In this document: positions 26,703-36,333 of the stretch, piece after piece
How the letters are laid out: every line of letters begins with the position of its first letter
Position numbering within the stretch: position 1 is the stretch's first letter
NCBI RefSeq assembly: GCF_964033635.1
Contig: NZ_OZ035533.1
Span: 682,001 to 746,000 of the forward strand
Direction of reading: 5' to 3'
DNA length: 64,000 bases
DNA from: Chitinophaga sp. MM2321
Lineage (GTDB): Bacteria > Bacteroidota > Bacteroidia > Chitinophagales > Chitinophagaceae
Translations under genes and position numbers: made by a program
Notes under the pieces: model-generated
Databases searched by the model: none
Seen by the model: only the letters and a program-made list of their open reading frames with translations
What the model was told of the DNA's origin: nothing

Positions 26703-28370
26703 ATGAAGAAATTTTTCCCCTATAAACTTTCACTGGTATTAATAGTATTGATCGCAACGTGTATTTCTTCCTGTGAAAAGATGCTGGAAGAAAATCCAAA
26801 ATCTTTTTTGAACCCCAATGCATTTTTTGTTGATGACGTTTCTCTTAAAACGGGTATAACAGGGGCATATGCGATAACGCAAAGTCTTTATACAAATAAT
26901 ATGGCCACCATTATAGCAGGTGTGGGAACTGATATAGAAACGAGTACGGGGGGGGCGGGGCAAAGACAGGATTTGGACACCTATGCATCTACAGGACTGA
27001 CTTCTGTTTTCAGAACATATTGGGCTGATAATTATATACTAGTACAGCGGGCATGTGCTATGATTGAAAGAGCTCCTGATGTGAGTGGCGCCAGCGAGGG
27101 AGTTAAACGCAGGGTTGTTGCGGAAGCGAAATTTTTAAGAGCACTCGCATATTTGAACCTGGTGCGGGCGTTTGGAGAGGTACCGTTGGTAGTCAAAGAA
27201 ACAGTTTCTCCTGATTTTGACTTACCCAGGGCTCCTATAAAAGACGTTTATGCCAGGATACTGGCAGATCTGGACGATGCGTTGGAAGAGGGGGCCTTAC
27301 TTAAAGTGAAGGATGTTGCGGAGCCTGGCAGAGCAAATTACTGGGCTGTTAAAGCGTTAAAAGGAAGGGCGTTAGTTAGTATGGCTGCTTACAAGGAATC
27401 GGCTAAAATTCCTGGATATGCCCAGATCGATCAAACAGTTCAATCTTTGTACGAACAGGCGAGAGATGTTTTAAAAGACGTGATCGATGCGGGCGTGTAT
27501 GATTTGGAGCCGTTATACACAGATGTATTTTCCATAGATAAAAAGAACAGCAATGTAGAATCAATATGGGATGTACAGTTTTCGGTGGATCCTTATGGTA
27601 GCTCATGGAGTAAGGATTTTTACGGACTCCAGGGCACGGGTAAGAAGCCGACGAATACATTCAGGTTTTTTGCTTCCATCGGCCAGAGTGCTATAAAACC
27701 CGCACCCTCTTTCTATTATTTCTTTAAGGACGGAGATAGTCGCAGAGAAATAAATGTGCCTACTTATACCATTGACTTTACGAATAATGTACCGACCAGT
27801 AAAAAGTCCTTTGATATAAAAGTGGCGATGGACCCTAATGAAACTAAGGCAGCTCCTATCTGGACGTTGATGGGAACCGCCAAATATCAGTGGGGAGCCT
27901 GGAATGCAGAGATGCCTTTCCTGTTCAGTCAATGCCCTAATAATATTAACATTATCAGGTTCGCTGATGTATTGCTGATGTATGCCGAAGCGGCCTTAAA
28001 AGCGAATGGTGGTCTGGCCCCTGAATCAGCCGTTGATGCGGCAAATAGGGTGGTAAAAAGGGCGAGGGGACTAGATGCAGGTGGCAAGGTCATTCCTGCA
28101 AGCGCTACACCCAACTTCCCGAATTATACGACAGCCACTTTGACCTTTGACGAAATTTTGCAGGAAAGAGCCAGAGAGTTGTGTTTTGAACATATCCGAT
28201 GGTACGACCTAGTAAGAACCGGACTTCTTAAAGTAAAAGTTGAGGCAAGATATACGCCAAAAGTTAAGGTAACGATAGATGAAAGTATGGATTACCTATA
28301 CCCGGTACCATCAGTGGAAATTGATGTTACCACTAATACGGCTGGTTTTAAACAGAATCCTGGATATTGA
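26703..28370 (+). CDS. SusD/RagB-type nutrient-binding lipoprotein
   Basis: A 555-residue surface lipoprotein. Its signal ends at the lipobox CISSC (Cys about residue 24), followed by EKMLEENPKSFLNPNAFF, the typical SusD opening. The tetratricopeptide-like helical core is visible in AEAKFLRALAYLNLVRAFGEVPLV, and the C-terminus has ADVLLMYAEAALKANGG, LQERARELCFEHIRWYDLVRTG and the final FKQNPGY, all standard. It caps the SusC barrel encoded immediately upstream and supplies glycan binding. Binding specificity cannot be predicted from sequence. Confidence 0.95.
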   Translation: MKKFFPYKLSLVLIVLIATCISSCEKMLEENPKSFLNPNAFFVDDVSLKTGITGAYAITQSLYTNNMATIIAGVGTDIETSTGGAGQRQDLDTYASTGLTSVFRTYWADNYILVQRACAMIERAPDVSGASEGVKRRVVAEAKFLRALAYLNLVRAFGEVPLVVKETVSPDFDLPRAPIKDVYARILADLDDALEEGALLKVKDVAEPGRANYWAVKALKGRALVSMAAYKESAKIPGYAQIDQTVQSLYEQARDVLKDVIDAGVYDLEPLYTDVFSIDKKNSNVESIWDVQFSVDPYGSSWSKDFYGLQGTGKKPTNTFRFFASIGQSAIKPAPSFYYFFKDGDSRREINVPTYTIDFTNNVPTSKKSFDIKVAMDPNETKAAPIWTLMGTAKYQWGAWNAEMPFLFSQCPNNINIIRFADVLLMYAEAALKANGGLAPESAVDAANRVVKRARGLDAGGKVIPASATPNFPNYTTATLTFDEILQERARELCFEHIRWYDLVRTGLLKVKVEARYTPKVKVTIDESMDYLYPVPSVEIDVTTNTAGFKQNPGY

Positions 28371-28419
28371 TTGTCACAGACAATCAGCGCTTCCAATCTT
28401 TGAAAGTTGATGTGTAGCT

Positions 28420-28450
28420 GAATATGGATCTTATAGAAGGATCCATATTC
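28420..28450 (+). terminator. Strong stem-loop after the first susD
   Basis: An 11-bp perfect inverted repeat (28420-28430 with 28440-28450) around a 9-base loop, 50 bases after the susD stop. Only GGTTTGAAA follows instead of a T run, so termination may be partial. A smaller hairpin (GATTGTC-ACA-GACAATC, 28369-28385) overlaps the stop codon. Together they could lower expression of the genes after susCD or protect the susCD mRNA end. Confidence 0.5.
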
Positions 28451-28597
28451 GGTTTGAAATAAATATAAGCACCCGGCATTTACTCAAAATCCCGGTAGAC
28501 ATTTATCAACAGGTGTCTAAAAATTCCTATTGGCGTGTTGTGCTGTACACTCTATAGATGTAAGCCCACGCACAAAATCTAACTTATCGAATATCTA

Positions 28598-31500
28598 ATG
28601 AAAAAACATTTAATAATTTATTCGCTGACCATTTTAGCAGTTGTTTTGGTGCTAACGGGTTGTAACAAACGTGCCGGAAATCCAAAAGTATTGGTATTTA
28701 CAAAAACGTCGGCGTTTCGGCATGCGTTTATAGATGAACGCGCCAATGCTGTTGTGAAAATTGGGAAAGAAAATGGTTTCGAGGTGGATACCACATCTGA
28801 TGCGGAAAGGTTTACCGAAGCCGCATTGAAGGACTACGCCGCCGTTGTTTTTTTTAATACTGCTGATACGGCAGATGTGCTGCTGGACAACTATCAGAAG
28901 AATGCTTTTCAACGTTATATTCAAGCAGGTGGAGGATTTGTGGGTATTCATACTGCCATAGAGGCCGGCAGTCATTGGGGCTGGTACAGGAGATTGGTAG
29001 GCGAAAATAGTTACAAAGATACGGCCAATGGCTATGATCATCCAGCAACATGGTACCAGGAATATGACGGCGGCAGAGCGTGGTGTATGGCACTTAGTCC
29101 TACTGAGGAGCTGTACAACGATTCCAGTTATTTAAAGCATATCCTGGATGGTATCAAATATGCAGTAGGTGAGAATAAAGTATTGAATTATGCAAAAGCG
29201 ACAACACCACCTGTACCTGAAGAAGATCGGTTTGCGAAAGTACAATTGGTAGATGGCGTTTTTTTCGAGCCAACAGAAATGACCATTCTCCCCAATCTCG
29301 ATATCCTGGTGGCACAACGGAGGGGTGAAATCATGGTATACAAAGACGACACCAAATCGGTTAAACAAGCAGGTTTTTTAAACGTATACTGGAAAACAGG
29401 CAATTCCGGTGTAAATGCCGAAGAAGGATTGATGGGTATACAAAAAGACCCTGATTTTGCAAAAAATAATTTTATCTATGCATATTACAGCCCGGCAGAC
29501 ACGTCCGTGAACCGGCTGTCGCGTTTTACTTATACCAACGATAGCATTGATGTAAAATCAGAGCGGATACTGTTGCAGTTTTATTCCCAAAGGGAAATAT
29601 GCTGCCATACAGGCGGGTCCATCGCATTTGGTGACAATAGAATGCTTTATTTATCCACCGGTGATAACACCACGCCATTTAATGAGCCCAATCAGCCTTT
29701 TGTAAGTCATGGATATGCGCCCATGGATGACCGGCCGGGGCACGAGCAATTTGATGCCCGCCGAAGCGCGGGTAATACCAACGATTTGCGTGGTAAAATC
29801 CTCCGGATCCGTGTAAATGAAGATGGAAGCTATACGATACCAGATAATAACTTATTTCCAAAAGGAACAGAAAATGCAAGACCCGAAATTTTTGTGATGG
29901 GCAACCGCAACCCCTACCGGATTTCGATAGATCAGAAAAAGGGATTTTTATATTGGGGTGAAGTAGGGCCTGATGCAAAAAATGACAGCATGGAAACACG
30001 TGGCCCGCGAGGGTACGATGAAATTAACCAGGCACGGGAAGCAGGGTTTTTCGGGTGGCCTTTTTTTGTTGGGAATAATATCCCTTACGTTGCTTACGAT
30101 TATGCTACTGGCGAATCTGGTCTTCCCTTTGATCCGGGAAAACCAATTAATAATTCGCGGAATAATACAGGACTGCAACAGTTACCTCCTGCGAAGCCGG
30201 CATTTATCTGGTATCCTTACGGCGTATCAAAAGAATTTCCACAGGTAGGAAGTGGCGGGAGAACCGCGATGGCCGGTCCCGTTTACTATACTGATTTGTA
30301 TCCAAAGAAAACCCGCATGCCCGATTATTACCACAACAAATTCTTTATTTATGAATGGGTCCGCGGCTGGATAAAAGTGCTGACTTTGTTACCAAACGGA
30401 GATTTCGATAGTATGGAACCTTTCATGTTAAGTACAAAATTTGCCAACCCTTCAGATATGGAAGTGGGCCCTGATGGTAGAATTTATATACTTGAATATG
30501 GCAGTGGATGGTTTTCTAAAAATGCAAATGCGGGCCTGGCGCGTATTGATTATATAGCGGGCAACAGACCTCCGAAGGCTACAGCCATAAAAGTAGATAA
30601 AACCTCCGGGGCCTTGCCTTTCCAAATAACAGCACAGGTAACAGCAAAAGATCCTGAGAACGACAAAATTACTTATATATGGCATATTGATGATGGAACA
30701 ACAAAAGAAACATCCGGACCGAAGCTGCAACATACCTTTAACAAAGAGGGCGACTATGCGATCTGGGTGGAGGTGAAGGATGATAAAAACGCTTCTTCAA
30801 AGAGCAGTGTTGTAAGTGTATATGCAGGTAATGAAGCACCGGCAGTAAATATTAAAATCGATGGTAACAAAACATTTTATTTCCCCGGTAAAGAAGTAAA
30901 ATATGAAGTGGTGGTGAGTGACAAAGAAGATGGTAAGAATATCGACTTGGGTAATTTGATTGTTTCGGCTGAATATCACTCCAGAACGGGTAAGGCTGGT
31001 TCATCACAAGGACATCAGACATTAAGCAGGGCCATGATGGGTAGAAATAAGATGCTTACATTGGATTGCATGAGTTGTCATAAAGTAGATGAGAAATCAG
31101 TGGGGCCCTCATTTACAGCCATTTCACAACGATATAAACCAGGTTCGAAATCCGTTACACACCTTGCGGAGAAAGTAATGGAAGGTGGTAGTGGCGCCTG
31201 GGGGCCTGTGGCCATGCCTGCACATCCTGACTTAAAGGAAAGCGATGCAAAACTGATTACTTCATGGATATTATCCCTAAACCTGCAACTGAAGTCATTG
31301 CCTCCAAAAGGAGCAGTAAATACCGCTTTGAATAAGCCCGTCACAGAGGAGGGCGATTTGTATATTTCTGCTACTTATACAGATAGAGGTGGAATGAATA
31401 GCAAGCCGCTGATGGGTAATAAATCGCTGATATTGAAAAATCCCAAAATTACTTTTGATGAGATCAATATCATGCAGGGCTTTAGTAAATCCATTATCAA

Positions 31501-31867
31501 TGGATCTTCCTATATGATGTTGCCACCAGCCGGTGGGTGGGTGGGAATTGGCAACATTGACCTGTCCGGCATATCGCGCGCCGCACTGACATTGGGCTGG
31601 GAGAAAACACCGGTTGCCGGCTGTGTCTTGGAAATAAGGATGGATGCGCCTGATGGGAAGAAAATAGGAGAATTTTCTTTTGCAGGTAAAGGACAAAACC
31701 ATGAGGAGAGTGCAGCGGCAGTTCAGTTGGATTTTATCACCCTTACGGCTGATTTAACACATGAGAATGATGGTAAGCAGCATAATATCTACCTGGTAAG
31801 TAAAGCAAATGATGCAAAAATACCGAACGATATGATGCTTTCGCACATACAGTTTTTTTTAAAATAG
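28598..31867 (+). CDS. ThuA / PQQ-type sugar dehydrogenase / PKD / cytochrome c fusion lipoprotein
   Basis: A 1089-residue multi-domain protein with a lipobox (VLTGC, Cys about residue 22). Residues about 28-200 are a ThuA domain (GGGFVGIHTAIE, YRRLVG). About 205-670 form a six-bladed propeller like soluble glucose/sorbosone dehydrogenases (NLDILVAQRRGEI, EEGLMGIQKDPDF, DLRGKILRI, GYDEINQAREAGFFGWP, GPDGRIYILEYG). About 680-790 is a PKD-like domain. A class I cytochrome c follows with heme site CMSCH (Cys824, Cys827, His828) and a likely axial Met873 in VAMPAHP. The end is a CBM6-like beta domain. It probably oxidises a sugar and passes electrons through its own heme. The order is known for Bacteroidota glycan loci; the substrate is not. 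Confidence 0.88.
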   Translation: MKKHLIIYSLTILAVVLVLTGCNKRAGNPKVLVFTKTSAFRHAFIDERANAVVKIGKENGFEVDTTSDAERFTEAALKDYAAVVFFNTADTADVLLDNYQKNAFQRYIQAGGGFVGIHTAIEAGSHWGWYRRLVGENSYKDTANGYDHPATWYQEYDGGRAWCMALSPTEELYNDSSYLKHILDGIKYAVGENKVLNYAKATTPPVPEEDRFAKVQLVDGVFFEPTEMTILPNLDILVAQRRGEIMVYKDDTKSVKQAGFLNVYWKTGNSGVNAEEGLMGIQKDPDFAKNNFIYAYYSPADTSVNRLSRFTYTNDSIDVKSERILLQFYSQREICCHTGGSIAFGDNRMLYLSTGDNTTPFNEPNQPFVSHGYAPMDDRPGHEQFDARRSAGNTNDLRGKILRIRVNEDGSYTIPDNNLFPKGTENARPEIFVMGNRNPYRISIDQKKGFLYWGEVGPDAKNDSMETRGPRGYDEINQAREAGFFGWPFFVGNNIPYVAYDYATGESGLPFDPGKPINNSRNNTGLQQLPPAKPAFIWYPYGVSKEFPQVGSGGRTAMAGPVYYTDLYPKKTRMPDYYHNKFFIYEWVRGWIKVLTLLPNGDFDSMEPFMLSTKFANPSDMEVGPDGRIYILEYGSGWFSKNANAGLARIDYIAGNRPPKATAIKVDKTSGALPFQITAQVTAKDPENDKITYIWHIDDGTTKETSGPKLQHTFNKEGDYAIWVEVKDDKNASSKSSVVSVYAGNEAPAVNIKIDGNKTFYFPGKEVKYEVVVSDKEDGKNIDLGNLIVSAEYHSRTGKAGSSQGHQTLSRAMMGRNKMLTLDCMSCHKVDEKSVGPSFTAISQRYKPGSKSVTHLAEKVMEGGSGAWGPVAMPAHPDLKESDAKLITSWILSLNLQLKSLPPKGAVNTALNKPVTEEGDLYISATYTDRGGMNSKPLMGNKSLILKNPKITFDEINIMQGFSKSIINGSSYMMLPPAGGWVGIGNIDLSGISRAALTLGWEKTPVAGCVLEIRMDAPDGKKIGEFSFAGKGQNHEESAAAVQLDFITLTADLTHENDGKQHNIYLVSKANDAKIPNDMMLSHIQFFLK

Positions 31868-31926
31868 TTGCTGGCAGATAAGGCAGCAAAATTAAGGGTC
31901 TGGGTAATATGCTTTAATTCTTATTT

Positions 31927-33216
31927 ATGAAGAAGATGTTTTTATTTTTATTTTGCTGCCTGTTTGTGGCTTCTTCAATACAATCGCAAACCAACGCCCT
32001 GTTAATTGTTAATGTACCAGCTAATGAAGGCGGCCTGGTAACCGCAAAAATACAGCAGTCTATTGACTCCTGTGCAGCTGCAGGGGGAGGAGTTGTCCGT
32101 TTTTTGAAGGGCAGATATTTAACCGGGGCATTACAACTAAAGAGTAATGTTACGTTACGGTTAGAAAAAGGATCGGTGTTGCAGGGTAGTAATAATTATC
32201 TCGACTATGGCAAAGGAGAATGGAGTAATAGTCTGATTTCGGGAGACAACCTGGTTAATATCAGGATTGAGGGAGAAGGACTTATTGATGGATCCGATTG
32301 CTTCAATCCCAAAGGAGAGAACAGTTTCCGTGGACCCCATGGTATAAGACTTACAAACTGTAGCAATATTGTTATTCAGGGGATAACCATCATCAATGCA
32401 GCAAACTGGACGATAAATTGCAGAAATTGTAGTGACGCAACGATTAAGCAGGTTTCAATAAGAGGTGGATATGATGGGCTTCATACAAGGTTTTGTAAAA
32501 ATTTTACAGTTTCGGGATGTGATTTTCGAACCGGAGACGATGCATTTGCTGGAAATGATAACATTGATTTTTTGGTGTACGACTGCAAAATCAATACTTC
32601 ATCCAACGCTTTCAGATTTGGGTGCTTGAATTTTACAGTTAAAAATTGCTCGATATGGGGCCCGGGTGAGTATCCACACCGGGTTAGTCAGAGAACAGAA
32701 ATGCTGGCTGCTTTTGTGCATTTTTCGCCAAAAGATGATCATTCAAAACAGCCAAGCGGCAACTGGCTTATTAAAGACGTGACGATTAACCACGGAGATT
32801 GTCTTTATTATTATAATTATGAAAATGGGCTGTGGCAAAACGGACAACCTGTCACCAACATCGTTTTTGAGAATATAAAGGCTACAGAGATGCTGCGGTC
32901 TTTCAGCATTAATGGTGACCAAAATAAAAGTCTGCGGATGACTATTCGAAACGCAAACTTTTCATTCCGGGAGGGAGCAAAGAATTATGAATTAATTTTT
33001 GAAGGTAATAGAAAAACCGTTTCGTCCGCTTTCTTCCATGTAATGAATTTTGATAGTCTTGCATTGCGTAATGTCACATTTGAACACTATTTCAAATCCC
33101 CGGTATTGCATTTAGTGGCTGGTAATAGTGTTCGGCTTGATAGTATCAACTATTTTCCGGATGTTATATCACAGCCGGTAAAGTTAGAAAATGTGGTTAC
33201 ATCATTTAGCAATTAA
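31927..33216 (+). CDS. Right-handed beta-helix enzyme, GH28/pectate-lyase-like
   Basis: A 429-residue secreted protein with signal peptide to about SIQSQ. The pattern (ANEGGLVTAKIQQSIDSCAAAGGGVVRF, GALQLKSNVTLRLEKGSVLQGS, then repeated N/D-rich turns) is that of the polygalacturonase/pectate-lyase superfamily beta-helix. Candidate catalytic Asp residues lie in GGYDGLH and TGDDAF (Asp204, Asp205). The GHG and RIK motifs of true GH28 polygalacturonases are missing, so it may be a divergent GH28, a related epimerase or another beta-helix glycosidase or lyase. It lies between the sugar-dehydrogenase fusion and a sulfatase in the first sus operon. Fold assignment is good, activity open. Confidence 0.7.
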   Translation: MKKMFLFLFCCLFVASSIQSQTNALLIVNVPANEGGLVTAKIQQSIDSCAAAGGGVVRFLKGRYLTGALQLKSNVTLRLEKGSVLQGSNNYLDYGKGEWSNSLISGDNLVNIRIEGEGLIDGSDCFNPKGENSFRGPHGIRLTNCSNIVIQGITIINAANWTINCRNCSDATIKQVSIRGGYDGLHTRFCKNFTVSGCDFRTGDDAFAGNDNIDFLVYDCKINTSSNAFRFGCLNFTVKNCSIWGPGEYPHRVSQRTEMLAAFVHFSPKDDHSKQPSGNWLIKDVTINHGDCLYYYNYENGLWQNGQPVTNIVFENIKATEMLRSFSINGDQNKSLRMTIRNANFSFREGAKNYELIFEGNRKTVSSAFFHVMNFDSLALRNVTFEHYFKSPVLHLVAGNSVRLDSINYFPDVISQPVKLENVVTSFSN

Positions 33217-33271
33217 AATGGAAGATGTAGACATGTTTTCAAACTGATATTAAATTATAAATGATTAAAAA

Positions 33272-34623
33272 ATGAAAAGTACAATCATCTTACTTCATTT
33301 ATTGTTCGTGGCATCTTTTTGCACTTTTGCCCAACAAAAAAAAAGCCTAACATCCTCGTTATCTTAACTGACGACCTGGGGTACCATGATGTTTCGTATT
33401 ACGGAACACCGGATATCCGAACACCGAATATTGACAATCTTTGTAAAGCAGGGATCCGTTTCGATAATTTTTATGCGAATTCCCCCGTGTGTTCCCCCAC
33501 CAGAGCCGCTTTGTTAAGTGGTCGTTACCCGGAAATGGTGGGTGTTCCCGGGTTGGTGAGATACAGGGCGGATGATAATTTTGGATTTCTTATGCCGGAT
33601 GCCATGCTGCTCCCTAAACTATTAAAGCAGGAGCACTACCACACGGCGATCATCGGTAAATGGAATTTAGGGCTTGAAACGCCTAATACGCCTAATGAAA
33701 AGGGGTTTGATTTTTTTCATGGATTTCTGGATGATATGATGGAAGATTACTCGACCCATCTTCGTCATGGGAAAAATTTCATGCGTGAAAATCAGCAGGT
33801 GGTAAATCCAAAGGGGCATGCTACTGATATCTTCACGGAATGGGCGGTTGATTATATTCATAAACAAAGTAAAAGTCAGGATCCTTTTTTCCTATACCTG
33901 GCGTATAACGCCCCACATACTCCCATACAGCCTCCGGCTGAATGGCTGGCAAAAGTAAAAGTACGAGAGCCGCATATATCCGAAAAAAGGGCGAAACTGG
34001 TTGCTTTGATTGAGCATTTGGATGATGGGGTAGGGAAAGTTATCCAGGCCTTAAAAGAGCGGGGATTATATGAAAATACCTTGATTGTTTTTTTAAGTGA
34101 TAATGGTGGGGAATTGTCTGTGGAAGCGAACAACGGCGCATTAAGAGGAGGAAAAGGTAGTATGTATGAAGGTGGTATCAGGGTGCCTGCATTTCTTGTT
34201 TGGGCAAACGAAATAAAAGCAGGTGCTGTGAGCACACAGCTGGCACTTACAATGGATATCTATCCTACCATCAGCGAAATTACCGGCGCCAGCATCAACC
34301 ACAGCATTGATGGACAGAGCCTGCTTCCGATACTGAAAAAGCCTTCTGAAAAACTTGCCGAACGTCCGGTTTTTTTTATTCGCAGAGAAGGAAACCGCCA
34401 ATATGGTGGGCAAACCATACAAGCGGTTATTGCTGATAATTGGAAACTGCTCCAAAATACCCCGTACGGTCCTTATGAACTTTATCATCTTTCAGACGAT
34501 CCATTGGAAAAACACAATCTTATCACTTCTCAGGTTGATCAACACAGATCGTTACAGCACCTGCTGATGAAACAAATCCAAAAAGGAGGAAGTGTTCCCT
34601 GGCAAAAAACTGAAAATGATTAG
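33272..34623 (+). CDS. Sulfatase (family S1) with a frame break at an A9 tract after the signal peptide
   Basis: An ATG at 33272 opens a good signal peptide (MKSTIILLHLLFVASFCTFAQQ), which leads directly into nine A (33336-33344). In the sequence as given this frame ends soon after. The catalytic body continues in the next frame as KKKPNILVILTDDLGYHD, the site CSPTR (Cys nt 33490), LLSGRYPEMVG, GKWNLG, FLSDNGG and GGKGSMYEGGIRVPAF. Ten A would join both parts into about 451 residues. Either a base was lost (mutation, sequencing), or polymerase slippage on the A tract makes the full protein. Without the joining, the sulfatase would have no signal peptide. Function: desulfation of a glycan in the periplasm. 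Confidence 0.8.
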
Positions 34624-34746
34624 TAATTGTCGCAGGAACTTATTAATCTTACAGGATGTACAAAAGGGCCGAATAAAAATGACTGAATAACTAAATACCG
34701 GTGCGGGTTATAAATCATTTAAAAAATTAAAATTGGAATACTAGAT

Positions 34747-36330
34747 ATGAAAAAACATTCAAAATATGGACTGACTTTTATAAACGTCATTGTTTTGCTG
34801 TTTGTTAACGCTTGTTTTGTTGTAGCCCAGAACGCCGTAGTGAAACAGGTGGGTGGTTCATTAAAGCTCGCTAAGGCTTCGGAAGGTAAGCCCCGGAACG
34901 TTGTCTTTATACTAACAGATGATCATCGTTATGATGCTTTGGGATTTTTGAAGGCACAATCTTTTATTAAGACGCCGAATCTGGATCGGCTTGCACAGGG
35001 AGGGGCTTATTTGCCTAATGCTTTCGTGACCACTTCTTTGTGCTCACCTTCGCGGGCTTCTATTCTTACAGGACTTTATGCGCACAAACATCAGGTGGTG
35101 GATAATAATAATCCGGTATCAAAGGATTTGGTTTTTTATTCGCAGTACCTGCAGCAGGTTGGCTATGAAACAGCCATGATCGGTAAATGGCATATGGGAG
35201 GCAATTTTGACGATCCACAGAGAGGCTTTGATTATTGGGTTTCTTTTAAAGGACAGGGATCGTATTTGCCCGAAAAGAATGGGTTTAACGTGAATGGAAA
35301 GCATGTGGTACAGAAAGGATATATTACGGACGAGCTAACGGATTATGCGCTGGATTTCCTTAAGCACCATAAAAAGAATAAACCTTTTATGTTGTATCTG
35401 TCGCATAAGGGCGTACACGCTGGTTTTATTCCGGCTGATCGCGACAAAGACATGTTTAAAGATTATAGTTTTCAACCACCTTTTACGATGGAGATCGGAA
35501 CACACCAGGGAGCCCCGATGTGGTTGCAAAATCAAAGAAATTCCTGGCATGGTGTTGAGTTCCCGTATCATAGCAGTTTGAATATCGGAGAATATTATAA
35601 ACAATACGCGGAAACCCTTTACGGCGTGGATCGATCTGTAGGACGTGTAATGGATTACCTGAAAGAACAGGGTTTGTTGGAGTCCACCTTGATTATTTAT
35701 ATGGGTGATAATGGTTTTCAATTCGGAGAACACGGTCTTATTGATAAGCGAACCGCCTACGAAGCCTCGATGCGGGTTCCAATGCTGGCTTATTGTCCGG
35801 AATTAATTAAACCGGGTACCGTTGTAACAGAAGTGGTTGCTAACATTGACATAGCGCCGACTATTTTGAATGTGGCGGGGCTGAAAGCACCGGATTATAT
35901 GGATGGGAAGAGTTTTTTACCGTTTCTAAAAGGTGAGCAGCAGCCCTGGAGGGACGGATTGCTGTATGAATATTACTGGGAGCGTAATTTCCCGCAGACG
36001 CCTACTATACACGCACTAAGAGGAAATCGTTATAAGTATATTCATTATACAGGAATATGGGATACCGACGAACTTTATGATTTACAGACGGATCCCCTTG
36101 AGGCTAAAAATCTGATTCATGATAAAGAGCACCAGAAAATTGTCAATCAAATGAATAAAGAGCTTTTTGAACAATTGAAAAACTCCGGTGGAATGTATAT
36201 TCCGCTATACCCGGATGCTGGGTCGCAGCAAAATTTGAGGAACGAGTACGGCTCGCCTTCCGCTTCGTTCCCTTCTGAAATAAAGCGTGGTGAAGATGCT
36301 TCTCCTTCTTCAAATAAGCAAAGCAAATAA
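34747..36330 (+). CDS. Sulfatase (family S1), hexosamine-6-sulfatase-like
   Basis: A 527-residue secreted sulfatase with a signal peptide (to about CFVVAQN). Motifs: ILTDDHRYD, CSPSR (Cys about residue 99), LTGLYAHKH, GKWHMGG, SHKGVHAGF, YMGDNGFQFGEHGLIDKR and YEASMRVPML. The GxxxGEHGxxDKRxxYE block is shared with the sulfatase at 45776 and recalls N-acetylglucosamine-6-sulfatase-type enzymes; this substrate idea is inference. The C-terminus ends with a Ser/Pro/Lys-rich tail (PSASFPSEIKR...SPSSNK). It ends 3 bases before the FGE gene, so both are translationally coupled. Confidence 0.92.
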   Translation: MKKHSKYGLTFINVIVLLFVNACFVVAQNAVVKQVGGSLKLAKASEGKPRNVVFILTDDHRYDALGFLKAQSFIKTPNLDRLAQGGAYLPNAFVTTSLCSPSRASILTGLYAHKHQVVDNNNPVSKDLVFYSQYLQQVGYETAMIGKWHMGGNFDDPQRGFDYWVSFKGQGSYLPEKNGFNVNGKHVVQKGYITDELTDYALDFLKHHKKNKPFMLYLSHKGVHAGFIPADRDKDMFKDYSFQPPFTMEIGTHQGAPMWLQNQRNSWHGVEFPYHSSLNIGEYYKQYAETLYGVDRSVGRVMDYLKEQGLLESTLIIYMGDNGFQFGEHGLIDKRTAYEASMRVPMLAYCPELIKPGTVVTEVVANIDIAPTILNVAGLKAPDYMDGKSFLPFLKGEQQPWRDGLLYEYYWERNFPQTPTIHALRGNRYKYIHYTGIWDTDELYDLQTDPLEAKNLIHDKEHQKIVNQMNKELFEQLKNSGGMYIPLYPDAGSQQNLRNEYGSPSASFPSEIKRGEDASPSSNKQSK

Positions 36331-36333
36331 TTA

